A DNA stretch of 64,000 bases from Zasmidium citrigriseum (lineage: Eukaryota > Ascomycota > Dothideomycetes > Mycosphaerellales > Mycosphaerellaceae): assembly GCA_002786025.1 (NCBI GenBank), contig NHNW01000013.1, positions 806,001 to 870,000 on the forward strand, in the 5' to 3' direction. Below the pieces are notes generated by a model, which was given only the letters and a program-made list of their open reading frames with translations, searched no databases and was not told the origin of the DNA. Each line of letters begins with the position of its first letter. The stretch's first letter is position 1. Made by a program: the position numbers and the translations under genes. This document shows positions 1-11,065 of the stretch, piece by piece.

Positions 1-1649
1 AAGCGTGGCGTTCGGGCGTCGACCATCATCGCCCACCCTGGCGGCTTTTCTTGATCTGAATGAACGACGACGACTGGATAGACTGGACACCGCCACTACT
101 GACCTGCGATGCTCTCGAACGGCCTGGAAAGGGAGGATTGTTTTGCTTTTTGTTTTTATGTTTTCTGTTTCTTCGAAACTCGATACCCCGTTTCTTGTTT
201 TGCTTTTGCTGGCTGTTTGATTGCGGAGCGCACAAAAGAATTGCAGTCAGGGACGATGGCGGGATATCTTATTTGCTATTATTTGGAGGCATGACGATAC
301 ACGACTGCGACGATGGCCAGCGATTTTGTTTTACATTTGCGTATTGATGGAAGCGGTGAGCGATCTAAGAGAGCGATCGCTTCAGGGTGAAAAAAGGAGG
401 ATGACGACGAGAGACACGAGCGCAAGCTGCCGCTATTCTGTTACTCTATTAGGGGTGATTGCTTTTTACAAGGCGTTTCGAAGGGATGTCGAGAACAAGC
501 GGGAATGGCTAGCTTGCTAGTTCGTAGTGTAGTGTTCTCTATGTACAGAGCTGGAGGAGAAGAGAATTGAGATGGTACATGACGCTGAGCTTCAAGGTCT
601 TTCATGTTGTCTTGTCCTCTTTACGTTGCGAAGGCTAGGAGGTAGTGAAGCTATCGACCTGCCCTTGAGTAAGCTTCTGTAGAAGGTTTCCAGGTAGGTG
701 GTTAGGTTCGAATTGGTTGTTTGGGGTAGTCGAGTAGGTTGCAGGAGAGCCGCAGAGGTGAACTTACGCTGCAGACTGCCAGACACGGGATGCCAATAGG
801 AAACGGAAGAAATCGCTTTCGTAGAATGTAAGGAATCCAACTGGACAAACCTCGGTTTTTCCACCGAACTACTTGATGCGCGAACGAGATCTGCGACAAG
901 GACTGTCTCCAGGCAAAAATGCTCCCTTCTGGCGGTGCTGTGCTTCCAGAACTCCTGCAGCCCAAGCAGCTTTTTGACTTTCTCCTCCTTCTCCCCTCAC
1001 CCCTGGAATTCTGGAGCTCCTTCGAACCATGCCAGCCCAAAGAACACGAGCCAAAGGGTCCAGAGTTGGGCACAAATGCAGCTCGAAGGAGTTCAGTGTC
1101 GTGCATTTTGCGCAAGCAACTCCCGACGCTATCTTTTCCTCACCGGACCGTTGGGCTCTTGAACTTGTCTCACCTTTGGCCGTTTTCTTTAATTACTATA
1201 TCCTTCACGTGTGAGCGTTGGAAGACGAAACGAGGCGGTGCGGAAGCTTGATTCGGTGGCTCCCTTTAATATTTTTGTTTACCTACGTCGACTACTTACT
1301 ACAGAGTGTCCTCCTACTGCTGGTTTCCCTGGGTCTGGTCTTCTACCGGATATATATACGAGTGGTGAGGATTTGCGCTTCCGCCTCACCTTTGGTACGC
1401 ACCTGTGGAGATCCGGACGTCGGATTGTCAGCCTCCTCTTTCGAGACCACCTGGTTGGAGAGCGATTTGGAACAGTCAAGAGGGCGGCCTTCTTCTTGAT
1501 CTGATTTGTATCTGTGCGACCCTGTGCGACATCATACGCGCCGAGGGTTGGACTTGCGCCTCGAGCCTCTTCGACGACATCCCTTCGTTCCCACCTCCTC
1601 GGACGCGGCGCATCACACTTTGCTTGTCGCTTGCTTGGCCTTGGCCATC
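1..1649. other. No convincing gene; 5' flank of the Ras-like gene
   Basis: Open frames here are short, mostly lack an ATG and overlap on both strands, and none reads as a recognisable protein. The stretch is pyrimidine-rich toward the 3' end and has a TATATATA-like run near 1350, about 300 bp before the next start codon. It probably holds promoter and 5' UTR sequence. Confidence 0.5.
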
Positions 1650-2504
1650 ATGGACGACAACCACAAAATCTCCATCACGGTGTGCGGCGACGGCGGGTGT
1701 GGGAAATCGTCCATCACACTGCGTCTGGTGCGCAGCCAATGGACGCATGAGTAAGGAAGAGCCCTGCAATCAGACACACCTCTTATCCAAACACACGGCA
1801 ATTGACGTGACGGTTCCTGCAGATACGACCCCACCATCGAAGACTCCTACTCCGTCACCCGCACCATCGACGGCACCACCTACTCCCTCGCCCTCACCGA
1901 CACCGCCGGCCAAGAAGAATACCGCGGTCTCTGGTCGTCCTCCAACATCAATTCCGATGCTTTCCTCCTCGTTTACGATATTACGCAGCAGATGAGTCTT
2001 ACGGCGCTGGATTACTTCAACCAGCTCATCGAGATGGAGAAAGAGAATCGTCTTGAGCGGGGCGCGGTGCTGCCGGTGTGTATTGTCGCGGGGAATAAGT
2101 GTGATTTGCAGGGCATACGGCAGGTTGGTGCGCGGGAGGGACTTGAGTGGGCGCGGAGTAGGGGGTATGGGTTTATGGAGACGAGTGCAAGGGAGATGGT
2201 TAATATTGAGGAGACGTTTGCTCGTATGTTACAAACATTACATACCTGTCCCTCAAGGGATGGGATAGATCTTCGGGGATATGCTGACTTTGTGACAACA
2301 GTGCTGGTCCGACGAGTCGTGCAGGCGAGGAAACAACACCAGGAGGGTGGAATTGTTCCTAATCTGCCTAACTCGACTGCGAGGACGAGACCACTGGATC
2401 CTCTACCGGACCAGAATGAGAAGGCTCTTCCTCCGGATCCGAAGTGGGGAGATGATGAAGAGAGGAAACCGAAGAGATGGTGGCAGAAGCTGAAGTGTTG
2501 GTGA
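1650..2504 (+). CDS. Ras-family small GTPase
   Basis: Small GTP-binding signalling switch of the Ras/Rap type, 234 aa from three exons (1650-1750, 1823-2223, 2302-2504; introns 72 and 78 nt, both GT...AG). The ATG is chosen because it places the P-loop GDGGCGKS about ten residues from the N-terminus, as is usual for Ras. Intron 1 joins to give the effector loop EYDPTIEDSY. Switch II DTAGQEEY, the guanine-specificity motif NKCD and the ETSA motif follow in order. The C-terminal ~50 residues are a Pro/Lys/Trp-rich hypervariable tail ending in KLKCW, with no CAAX box for prenylation. A GTGAGA directly at the stop could be a splice donor, but the one junction I tested ran into a stop. Membrane attachment is therefore unclear. 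The Ras fold is certain; the subfamily is not. Confidence 0.93.
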
Positions 2505-3876
2505 GAGCGTGGAAGCACATCAACTTCATTTTTCATTCTGCCATCCAGACCACCGGGATACATGGCTTCGAAACGCTGAAATCCAACGTGGTGGCCTCTG
2601 GAACGCCGATATGGCTTGGCCTGCTGCCATCGGACTTACCAGGTCCAGGTCAACTGGACCACTCCCCGTGGCTGCTCTCGACCATCAAGTCCAAGCTACG
2701 ATAGTCATCGACCGCATTGCACCGCGGCAGACTTCCGGCCCTACAGGAATGCTTTTCGGTCTCTGATCGAGCGACGCCCGACGACACGCCTCTACACCCT
2801 TCACGACACTTGTATACCCGACGACTCTCCTATTGGTTTTCACGACATCCCGTACCAGACGCATGGCACCCACAGGACATGCCCTCGGCATATCAGATCT
2901 TTGGACACCTCATGAGCATAATATTTGGTTATACCACCACATACATGTAATATTCTGCTTTGGAAAGGAACGGCGCTGAAGATGGGTGGGAAAAGCAGAG
3001 TTCGATACCCCTGTATTCGTACATATGACATGACTTTTTGCTACGACGACTTTTGAAACGCTCATGACAGCGCTCGTGGAAAGTGAACCCGCTGGCTGGG
3101 ACTTCGCAAGTATTCTCCCGATCGATATGGACTCACTGACTGCACAATCGGACAGCGAAACGATGAAAGCGACCACAACATTCCCGATTCTGAGATCAGG
3201 CAGAATATCGAGGAGTACAAAGGGCCACCGTCGGGGGAAAGAGCTGAGGCAGCGCCCTATCCACCCGATTGAAAGTCACAAGAATCACCCAGACTTGGTA
3301 CGTTTCCAATTCCCCAGGCCAGACCTAGAAGTACGAGGATTGACGACTAGCATTCTCCCAGGGGTTCTCGTCCTCGCTCCATTCGCATCCCCGGCATTCG
3401 GCGGAAGCCCCGTCTCAAGCACACCTTGGCATCACGACCTGGTCGAAGAGCGAACCTTCTTTTGATGAGGAAGGCCGCGGGTGAACAGCGGCCGTCCCTT
3501 GTACCGCTGCTGCTGTCTCCTATTTTGCTTTTGTGAAACGGTGAGGGTTGGCATCGCGTGGGCGACAGAAGGTAAGTTATAAGCGATGCCCATGTGGTCG
3601 GTGAAAGTGTATTTGAGAGGCAATCTCATTCTCATCACGACTGAGGGCTCAGGGCTGTTTTCTTGGAATTTGCTTGTTCTTTTGATCTTCGCTGTGTCGA
3701 AGACGTTTACACTCTTTTGTGCGGATTTCTGCGTTCTTCGCTTTTGGGGTCGCTACCACGCTCGTTCTTGCGATACTTCACGACGCTCGTTGGAATACCT
3801 ACACCGTTCGGATTCATTTCATAACACTCTTGTCCAAGAATATCATTCTACCGACAGTATCTTCTAAGACCGCAAG
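2505..3876. other. Intergenic region, no supported gene
   Basis: The longest ATG-initiated frame (3064-3465, plus strand, 133 codons) has no recognisable domain and a composition like translated intergenic DNA. The last ~200 bp before 3877 are T-rich and likely form the chitinase promoter and 5' UTR. Confidence 0.45.
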
Positions 3877-5427
3877 ATGCGCGTCTTCACCGGCGACGCT
3901 CGATCGTCGAGCAGCTCGATGCTGTCTTCATGCCTCGCGTTCCTCCTTTGCGTCTCGACTGTTGTGGACGCTGCGCATATGATGAACCGTCATGCAAAGT
4001 TCCATCATGCTGTGGAAGGAAGGAGTGAGGGCTTTGGCGCCGTTGCTCGACAAGAGCCTCAGGGTTATGCTTCGCCATCTGAGTGCACGCCCGGTTACAA
4101 GACGATTGGATACTACGTGAGGTAATCACTCCAGCCGAAGCACCCTCGATTGGAACAAGACTGACGATGTTCTTCTAGCTGGGCCATCTACGGCCGCAAC
4201 TGGCCTCCTTCAAACCTGCAGTCCTCCGCCCTGACCCACGTCCTCTACGCCTTTGCAGGCATCAATAACAAGACTGGTGAAGCCTACCTGCTGGACCCCT
4301 TCGCAGACGTAGAGAAGAAATATCCAGGCGATGAAGCACCCGCGGACAACAAAACAACAAACCTCTACGGCAACCTCAAACAACTCTACCTCCACAAAAA
4401 AGCCAACCGCAACATGAAGACCCTCCTCTCCTTCGGCGGCTGGAACCTTCGCACCTACTTCGCCCCAGCCCTAGCAACAGAAGCCGGCCGCCAGAAATTC
4501 GCAGACACCAGCGTCGCCATGCTGAAAGACCTGGGTTTCGACGGTCTGGACATCGATTGGGAGTACCCCAACAACACAAAACAAGCCTCCGACCTCGTCG
4601 ACACCTGTCGCCGTTTCCGCGAAGGTCTCGACGCCTACGCAGACACCTACCCAGACCCGAAACCTCATTTCCTCCTCACACTCGCCGTCCCCGCGGGTCC
4701 AGACCACTACCAATGGTTCGACATGAAAGGCATGGCGCCCTACGTCGACTTCGTCAATCTCATGGCGTACGACTACGCGGGCTCGTTCTCGAATTACTCC
4801 GGGCATATGAGCAACCTCTACCCTAGTCTCAGGAACCCGAGGAGTACGGAGTTCAACACCGAGCAGGCTGTGGATTATTACCTCCAGAACCAGACCTGGG
4901 ATGCTAGCAAGTTTAACTTGGGAATGCCGCTTTATGGACGGGCGTTTGCGAATACGCCTGGCATGGGCATGAATTTCACGAAGAGTGAGGTAGGGAGTTG
5001 GGAGCCGGGGGTTTGGGATTATAAGGTATGTTCACATCCATCTCCCCTAACACAAATCCCAGCACAGCGATGCTGATTCATACGATAGGTCCTCCCCCAA
5101 GCCCTCAACGGCTCGCACACCTTCTACGACACGCAAATCGGCGCCTCCTGGGCCTACAACAACCGCACGCACTACCTCGTCTCCTACGACGAGCCCTCGA
5201 TCGCGCGCCAAAAAGTCCAATACTTGCATGGCAAGGGTATGGGCGGGGCGATGTGGTGGGAAACGTCGGGGGATTTGCCGTTGAATAATTCGAGGAGTTT
5301 GATTGGGAATGTGGTCGATGAGTTTAAGAGTTGTGGGTTGCAGGCGGAGCAGTGTCAGAATGTGTTGGATTATCCGGAGAGTAAGTATGCGAATTTGAAG
5401 AAGGGGATGGAGGGGGAGAGTTTGTGA
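3877..5427 (+). CDS. Secreted GH18 chitinase
   Basis: Family 18 glycoside hydrolase that cleaves beta-1,4 GlcNAc linkages in chitin, likely for wall remodelling or nutrition. It has 476 aa in three exons (3877-4121, 4179-5025, 5089-5427; introns 57 and 63 nt). The N-terminus has a hydrophobic signal-peptide-like stretch (residues ~14-32), then a Ser/His-rich pro-like segment. The catalytic barrel begins at GYYVSWAIYGRN, formed across intron 1. The SFGGW strand motif precedes the catalytic DGLDIDWEYP, whose last Glu is the proton donor; NLMAYDY follows as expected. The ending ALNGSHTFYD...GGAMWWE is the usual closing beta strand of GH18 barrels. No chitin-binding domain is visible. Length fits the fungal ChiA1/class V group. 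The gene stands alone. Confidence 0.95.
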
Positions 5428-6095
5428 GTTGTGGGTGGTTTGGAGGTGAGGTTTGGTCGCGGGTATCGTGGCCAATGAGGGAGGATAGCGTCGAAGTATA
5501 CACTGCAGGTTCAGTAGTCGTCGACATCGCTCTCCTTCTCTGCCCGCCTCTTTCTTGATTCATTGTGCAGAATCAAATCGTTGTCGATTCAAGATGCGGC
5601 TTGAGATATACGACGATGTAACGTTGTGCGTCCGGCCAGCCTTATGAAAGTCAATTTTGCTTCGCTTTCGCTCTTGCGCCTTCCTCTTTCGACAATCACA
5701 ACTACCCGCCTTGGTAGTGGGGTTTTGGCTGGTCTGGAAGCTGTGAGGCCTATCACTCGAGCTCATGGCCAAGCGCGTGGTCAAGCGCCAATTAGAACAG
5801 CCGAGGGGACTGTCTTGTTTGTTTCTTTCAGAAGTACGTCTTGTGCCCGCGTGCCTTGAAGGCGATTGAGGAAGGTCGACGCTCGCCAAGTTTGGCTGCC
5901 TTCCAGTCCATTGTGGTACATCCTCACTTCGATCTCCCACTCCACCACTCCATCTCTCCGTCTGGTAAATAGACATGCCGACATAGCAAATCTCTGCGCC
6001 ACTGCCGTCGTTATATGGCGCCATCGATCCGCACCAGGAAGTGCAAATAAGAACCCCAAGCCTTCAACGGGAATCCATCCCTTCCTCTCTCCGCC
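5428..6095. other. Intergenic region, no supported gene
   Basis: Frames on both strands overlap and lack domains. A longer open plus-strand frame begins at 5866 but has no conserved content; it probably contains the 5' UTR of the following gene. Confidence 0.4.
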
Positions 6096-6707
6096 ATGGC
6101 GCTCGATACCAACACCTCGCTTTCGCTTCTCCTCCCCTCGCCATGTCAACGGACCGCATGTCTTCAGACTGCAGATGCCAGGTTCTCGCGGACTTCGACG
6201 ACCTCCGAGCTCGAGAACCTCACCCGAACTGTCATTGATGGGATCAACTCGCGCTCGTATCGAACGATTCAGTCTCTGGTTGCTTCTTCGTACAAGGCCG
6301 ATCTGGACGATATCACCCAATCGAATTCGTACGATGAGAATGTGACGCAGTTCATTGATGTGAGTTCGAAGAATCCGGAGTATCGGATTGAGGTTGCGGA
6401 CGTGGAGGCGGATGTTGATGAGGAGTCGGGGTATGCGATTGGTGAGTCTCGGTCAGGAATGGGATATTCGCATCGGATCTGACTTGCATTGCCTGCAGTA
6501 TACGCCCTGCTGTCCGTCACCGGCCGTCCAGCGAATGTACGACGCCAGTCTGTGTCGATTGTCGAGTGGATGCGAAGAGGTGGTCAGTGGCAGTTTTACA
6601 AGGCGACGTTGATGAGAGGCCAAGACGGAACTGATATTGCGCATCCCGGATGCACGCGATGCGCGCGGGCAGCTCTCAGGCGGGACTCTGCGATCGTCAG
6701 GCCATGA
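6096..6707 (+). CDS. Small protein, possible SnoaL/NTF2-like fold
   Basis: Not recognised by name. Two exons (6096-6441, 6499-6707; intron 57 nt, GTGAGT...TGCAG) join in frame to give 184 aa. The pattern is a helix with INSRSY, then an acidic middle region, then strands YAIVYALLSVTG and VSIVEWMRR with QWQFYKAT. That order of helix, variable loop and long curved strands ending in W.FYKA is reminiscent of the SnoaL-like/NTF2-like superfamily, found in many fungal hypothetical proteins. This assignment is pattern-based inference. The tail after RGQDG is short, with two CxxC-like cysteines (GCTRC). The ATG at 6096 is the first in frame near a purine at -3. Confidence 0.6.
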
Positions 6708-6724
6708 AGGTCGTCATCGATGCC

Positions 6725-7198
6725 TCAGAAGCGCCTCTGCACGCTCGAAAGCCAGTCGGTAGATGCATTGTGCAAGCGAGCTCGCTGAACTGATGCCCGC
6801 CACCATCGCATTTGCCAGTTGGACCGAAGAACAAAGACCTTCTGCTTCAACTGGCGGTGGTATGCTGATATCAGTTGTCGAAGCCTCCAGGCCCCATATG
6901 ACTGGAGAACAGTCCAAGCTGGCGTCTGGAACTTGAGATGCCCGAGGAGCATTCTGGCGACGCCGAGTAGCTCCTTTAGTGGCACAGAAAATGAAGCCTC
7001 CGCCCTGGCAGTCTGTACTTTGGAATCGACCTCCCAGGACAGCTTTAAGGATTTCAGCGGTGATTGAAGTTGTGATGCCGCAGTCGACGGGAGACTCATG
7101 GAGGCATTGATTCGGCGCGACAGCTGAGCAGACAATGATCGACGCTGGTGTCTTCGTAGACCAACAAAGAATCTTGTGAAAGGAGAAAGCGGTGCCAT
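6725..7198 (-). CDS. Doubtful open reading frame
   Basis: An ATG-initiated frame of 157 codons with an Arg/Ser-rich, mitochondrial-presequence-like N-terminus (FFVGLRRHQRRSLSAQ) but no domain. A second minus-strand frame of similar length (6714-7229, no ATG) overlaps it, so the true frame cannot be decided. Equally likely this is non-coding sequence between convergent genes. It is listed so that the 6708-7426 stretch is not read as empty. Confidence 0.2.
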   Translation of the reverse strand: MAPLSPFTRFFVGLRRHQRRSLSAQLSRRINASMSLPSTAASQLQSPLKSLKLSWEVDSKVQTARAEASFSVPLKELLGVARMLLGHLKFQTPAWTVLQSYGAWRLRQLISAYHRQLKQKVFVLRSNWQMRWWRASVQRARLHNASTDWLSSVQRRF

Positions 7199-7426
7199 GG
7201 TGTCGAGCAGGGTGGAAGATGGTGGTCAAGATTGTGTCGGAGAAGAAGGTAGCAGCTCGAGGGCCGCGGACTTATGGTTGACATGTTGTACGAAATTGTC
7301 CGATGGCACAGCCAGTGGCATAGCAACGCGTGGGAAATCCCCGAACGTCCGGCATTCGACAATGAAGCCAGTCTCCTTCCCCGCCACTTTGACATCGAGT
7401 TGATAGGATCGAAATATGATTGTGTA

Positions 7427-8447
7427 TCAAGTCGGATGACTCTTTTCGATTCCTGACACATAGTTGTACAGCTTCTCCAATGCAAGCACTGCGCTCACGG
7501 TCCGTTTATGCTTGAGAAGTGCCAACCGAGGAGAGGCTTGCATAACGCGTTCGGCTTGATCTGGCGACAGCAGCAGATGAAGGTTGTATACCGGCACGTT
7601 GCCTTTCACTTCAGCGCCGGAAGATGTGAGGACGCAGGCCAGGTCGTCTCTTTCCCCGTTCTCCGACTTAGACAGCTCGACGGACAGCCCGCTCTTGATG
7701 CAAGTCTCCAACCCATCCATCACATTCTCCCTCAGTTGCCCAAGAACCGTTTCCGCCATGTCGTCGTCCCAACTCCAGTCCTTGGGTGTGAGCTGATCAG
7801 TCCGTATCTTCAGAGCAACGGCAGCACGTTCTCTTTGATGCTGATTCAACAGTATCGCCCACTTTCCCTTCTTTTCTTTGAGAGGCTTTAGTGCCTCATG
7901 CACGCCGAGAGCGTATGTTTTGCCTTGCTTCTTCGTACGCAGTGCCGGGACAAGGGCTGATTTAGGAGATCCATCCTTCTCATCAGGAGTGACTATGTTG
8001 GCAGCAAAGGGTATGAGGAAGTGGGAAGGGATTCGGGCTTGGGTAAGTCGACACTGACGGATCTCGGTCGCGAGGGCTTGGGCTAGAGACTTTACTCAGC
8101 TTGACAGACTTGAAGGAGTTCAAGATGAGCGTACCATATGGATTGAGGCGAAGCTTTTTCTGAAAGTCACTCAAGCCTTCCTCGCTCTTCGACGCCAGCT
8201 CCTTCATCCGCTTATGTCTTTGCTTTCCAGCGATGGCCAGTGGGTCCATCAAGGGAGGCAAAGGCAAGCTTTTGTTGCCATGTTTTCGAGTTCGAAACGT
8301 TCTGCGTCCATCTTCGCTGATCACCGTGGGTTGTGCTTCTGCTTCGAACGCCGGATTGGGTTTCCAGGCATAGCTTCTGCTATGGAAGGGTCCATTACTA
8401 GAAGGTCTGCTAAATGGGAGTCTGCCTCTGAACATGACATGTTGCAT
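7427..8447 (-). CDS. Conserved fungal protein, probably mitochondrial
   Basis: Two exons (8447-8135, 8082-7427; intron 52 nt, GTACGC...TCTAG) give 322 aa. The splice restores a well-formed core reading NPYAQALATEIRQCRLTQ followed by IPSHFLIPF. I associate an NPYA(H/Q)ALATPVR.C.LT..RLPS.FL pattern with a conserved family of unnamed fungal proteins, but that is recollection, not a search. The N-terminus (RGRLPFSRPSSNGPFHSRSY) is basic and Ser-rich with few acids, as in mitochondrial presequences. The C-terminal half is helical with no membrane segments. Start is the ATG at 8447; a second ATG four codons later is also possible. It is divergent from TSR3 with 156 bp between start codons. No function is claimed. 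Confidence 0.75.
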
Positions 8448-8603
8448 GTGTTGGTACTTAGAATCATCATCAAGTCAAGCTACAATCAAAAGCTCCACAC
8501 GCGTCTCGGCCACTCCCGCCGCGTTCAATGACGTCTTCAAATCTAAACTGCAATTTCATTGATCGCTGCCCATCACTTCTCTTCCAACATCCACCCTTCA
8601 AAC
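8448..8603. promoter_or_regulatory. Short bidirectional promoter
   Basis: Only 156 bp separate the start codons of the conserved minus-strand gene (8447) and TSR3 (8604). Both core promoters and 5' UTRs must lie here or overlap the opposite gene. It contains ATGACGTCTTC near 8528, close to a CRE/ATF-type TGACGTC site. No clear TATA box is visible. Confidence 0.5.
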
Positions 8604-9845
8604 ATGGTCCGCCACAAGAAAGACTTCTCCTCCAAAGGCAAGAAAGGCTCCAACGGCCCCCGCACCTACGCCCAACACACCCACCCGGACCGCGAAAATG
8701 GGCTCGGCGGCGGCAAACGCCCACCCTTCAAAGCCGCCGCTTGGGACCTGAATCACTGCGATGCGAAGCGATGTTCTGGCAAGAGACTGATGAGGCTCGG
8801 TCTGATGAGGGAGCTGCATGTCGGACAGAAGCATCAGGGCGTTGTGATCAGTCCCAAGGCGAAGAGCATTCTGAGTCCAGCGGATAGAGATATCATGGAG
8901 CAGTATGGCGCTGCGGTTGTCGAGGCCAGTTGGAATCGGATCGAGGAGGTGCCGTTCAATAGAATAGGAGGACCGAATCCACGACTCTTGCCGTATCTCA
9001 TCGCCGCGAATCCGACGAATTATGGACGTCCGTGGAGGTTGAATTGTGTCGAGGCTCTGGCTGCGTGCTTTTATATCTGTGGACGGCCTGAGTGGGCGGA
9101 GGAGATCTTGAGTACGTTCTCGTACGGTGAAAGTTTCATCGAGATCAACAAGGAGGTGCTGGATCGGTATGCCGGGTGCAAGGATGAGGAAGAGGTGAAG
9201 AAGACGGAGGAGGAGTGGTTGGCGAAGATTGAGAATGAGTGGAAGGAGGATCGGGAGGCGAGGGAGGAGAATCGCGATGATGCGTGGAGGGGCGGGAATA
9301 TGAATCGAAGAATGCCAGCGCAGGCGAAGGATTCTGATGATGAGGAGGGGAGTGAGGATGATGATGATAGTGATGCGAGCAGTATGGGCGGGATTGACCT
9401 TGGAGGGCCTAAACCTGGTGAGCAACCCAAGGCTCATGGCAATACCTCTGGCGATGAGGAAGAGGAGCGTGACCCGTTCGACTTGCCGCCCGACGACGAT
9501 GACGAGGAAGAAATGGCCGAGCTTCGACGGCGAGTCTTAGCATCGAAGCCGTTCTCAAATCCTTCAAAACCATCTGCGACAAGCGAAGATCGCAAGCAGC
9601 CCGAGCGGATACAGAGACCATCGGAATCGAGTAAACCAGCGCTACCTGAGGATTCTGATGCCGAGTCGGGATCAGACATTGGTGGAGAGGACGACGAATT
9701 TGACAACATCATGAACGCCGCCCCCATCACCGATCGTGCAGGTATCAGCGCCGCTCAACGAAAGAGAGCAATCGAAAAGGAAGGCAAGCTGAGCGCGACT
9801 TTCTCAAGAAACGTCGTAAAGGCGCCAGGCAAATGGCCGCCGTAG
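8604..9845 (+). CDS. TSR3: 18S rRNA aminocarboxypropyltransferase Tsr3
   Basis: Transfers the 3-amino-3-carboxypropyl group of SAM to the hypermodified pseudouridine of 18S rRNA late in 40S assembly, in the cytoplasm. It is a single exon of 413 aa. The N-terminal RLI-like metal-binding region includes WDLNHCDAKRCSGKRL. The SPOUT-like catalytic part follows with VVISPKAKSILSPAD, VVEASWNRIEEVPF, RLLPYLIAANPTNYGRP and LNCVEALAACFYICG, all Tsr3 hallmarks. FSYGESFIEINKEVLDRY ends the core near residue 225. The remaining ~190 residues are acidic and low-complexity (DDEEGSEDDDDSD), a long tail usual in fungal orthologues. The ATG gives MVRHKKDF, a typical start. Confidence 0.96.
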   Translation: MVRHKKDFSSKGKKGSNGPRTYAQHTHPDRENGLGGGKRPPFKAAAWDLNHCDAKRCSGKRLMRLGLMRELHVGQKHQGVVISPKAKSILSPADRDIMEQYGAAVVEASWNRIEEVPFNRIGGPNPRLLPYLIAANPTNYGRPWRLNCVEALAACFYICGRPEWAEEILSTFSYGESFIEINKEVLDRYAGCKDEEEVKKTEEEWLAKIENEWKEDREAREENRDDAWRGGNMNRRMPAQAKDSDDEEGSEDDDDSDASSMGGIDLGGPKPGEQPKAHGNTSGDEEEERDPFDLPPDDDDEEEMAELRRRVLASKPFSNPSKPSATSEDRKQPERIQRPSESSKPALPEDSDAESGSDIGGEDDEFDNIMNAAPITDRAGISAAQRKRAIEKEGKLSATFSRNVVKAPGKWPP

Positions 9846-9908
9846 AGTATCTACAAGAATTGAAGCTGTACAATGAATCCTCTGCCTGCAGAGCGTTGTT
9901 CTACAGTG

Positions 9909-11065
9909 TCATAATGGCTTGTCAGCCGTTAGAAAGGAACTGCGTATTTCGTCAGTATACTAAATCTTGGGAGATGACAGTTGACTCACCAAAAGGTATA
10001 CAGATGCATCTTGCCCTCTTTCATCTCCTGCCGTACTCTGGCCAGCAGAGCTTTGATCTCCAACTCTTGCCACCCGCCCACTCTCGTAAAAAGCGCCAAC
10101 GTATAAGCATCCAACCCACTCTCCAAAAACTGCAACTTGAAATACCTGCCCCGCTCCTTCAACTTCTTATCCTTCGGCCACCCACCCATAGGAACCAACT
10201 TCTCCACCGTCCTCACATTCTCAAACCGTTTGGAAGACTCAATCTTATCGAACACGTCCGGTAATGTTGGAAAAACGTCGAAATTCATTTTCGATGAAAG
10301 TTGCCTCCACTCCATCAACCACTGATACGTAAACGAATCCTTTGGCACGGAATCGTGCGCGTACCAGAAATTCGCCCGGCCTTCGGCGATTTCTAATCGT
10401 CCACCGGGACGAAGGTGGTGGTAGGCTTGGGTGATTAAGTCGCTCCAATCGAGCATGCTGCCTGCTAATTGGCGGATGTGGACGAAGTCGAAGTAGTCTG
10501 CTGGATAGGTCCATTGATCTCGTGCATCGTCAATCTCAAACTGTACATTCGGCGGCACCCAACTCGGTTGCACGGGCGAGAGATCAGTGCCATGAATCTC
10601 AGCATCGGGAAAGAGGTCGCCCATTTCCATTGCCCAGATTCCGGTTCCGGTTCCTATGTCGAGGATTCTTTTGGGGTCGACGAGGTGGTTTTGCGAGAGG
10701 CAGAGGTCGCCGGCGAGACAGAGGCGGAAAATGTGGTGGGTTATGTCGAGGCGGTCTTGTTCGGTTTCGTCGTTGGGGAGGAGGTATTGGCCTGCGCGGT
10801 AGGCGTGGTAGCGCCGGCCGTTTTCGTATTGGTAGGCGAGGATTGAACTTGTGATTGAGGTTGTTGAGGGGGCGAGGGATTCGTAGTCGGATGTTTCGCT
10901 TGGTGTCTGTATATTGTTGAATACATAGATTCAATTGTGGGGTGAGGCGAGAATTGATCATACCTCGGCTTCTACATTCTCTACATCAACGACCGGGTGC
11001 TCGGGCACTGGGTCTTCGATCCCTGTTGTTGCTTCTGTTCTTCGAGGAGGCGAGGGCGTGGGCAT
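9909..11065 (-). CDS. LaeA-like SAM-dependent methyltransferase
   Basis: Class I methyltransferase of the fungal LaeA/TAM group, often linked to secondary metabolism or development; substrate unknown. Exons 11065-10964, 10906-9990 and 9939-9909 give 349 aa (introns 57 and 50 nt). Exon 1 encodes a disordered Pro/Glu leader. SAM motif I is DIGTGTGIWA; the acidic loop is HGTDLSPVQPSWVPPN, typical of this family, followed by FEIDDARDQW and the motif-IV region FDFVHIRQL. HHLRPGGRLEI is the post-motif strand. The last exon is inferred: the frame before it reads ...HLYTFW then stop, but the stop lies inside a good GTGAGT donor. Splicing to the ACGCAG acceptor extends the end to ...FLTADKPL, closer to the usual C-terminus. 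It is divergent from a P450 gene. Confidence 0.88.

Noticed and set aside
701..730. GGTTCGA sequence resembling a tRNA B box
   Set aside because: No matching A box or acceptor stem around it. No tRNA could be folded here or elsewhere in the window.
3064..3465. 133-codon plus-strand frame between Ras and chitinase genes
   Set aside because: Basic, Pro-rich, no domain, and composition like intergenic DNA.
6714..7485. Three overlapping long minus-strand frames
   Set aside because: No single frame has a domain or a clear splice pattern; reported only as one doubtful ORF.
8598..9437. 279-codon minus-strand frame rich in Ile/Leu/Arg
   Set aside because: Shadow of TSR3; composition arises from the antisense of acidic codons.
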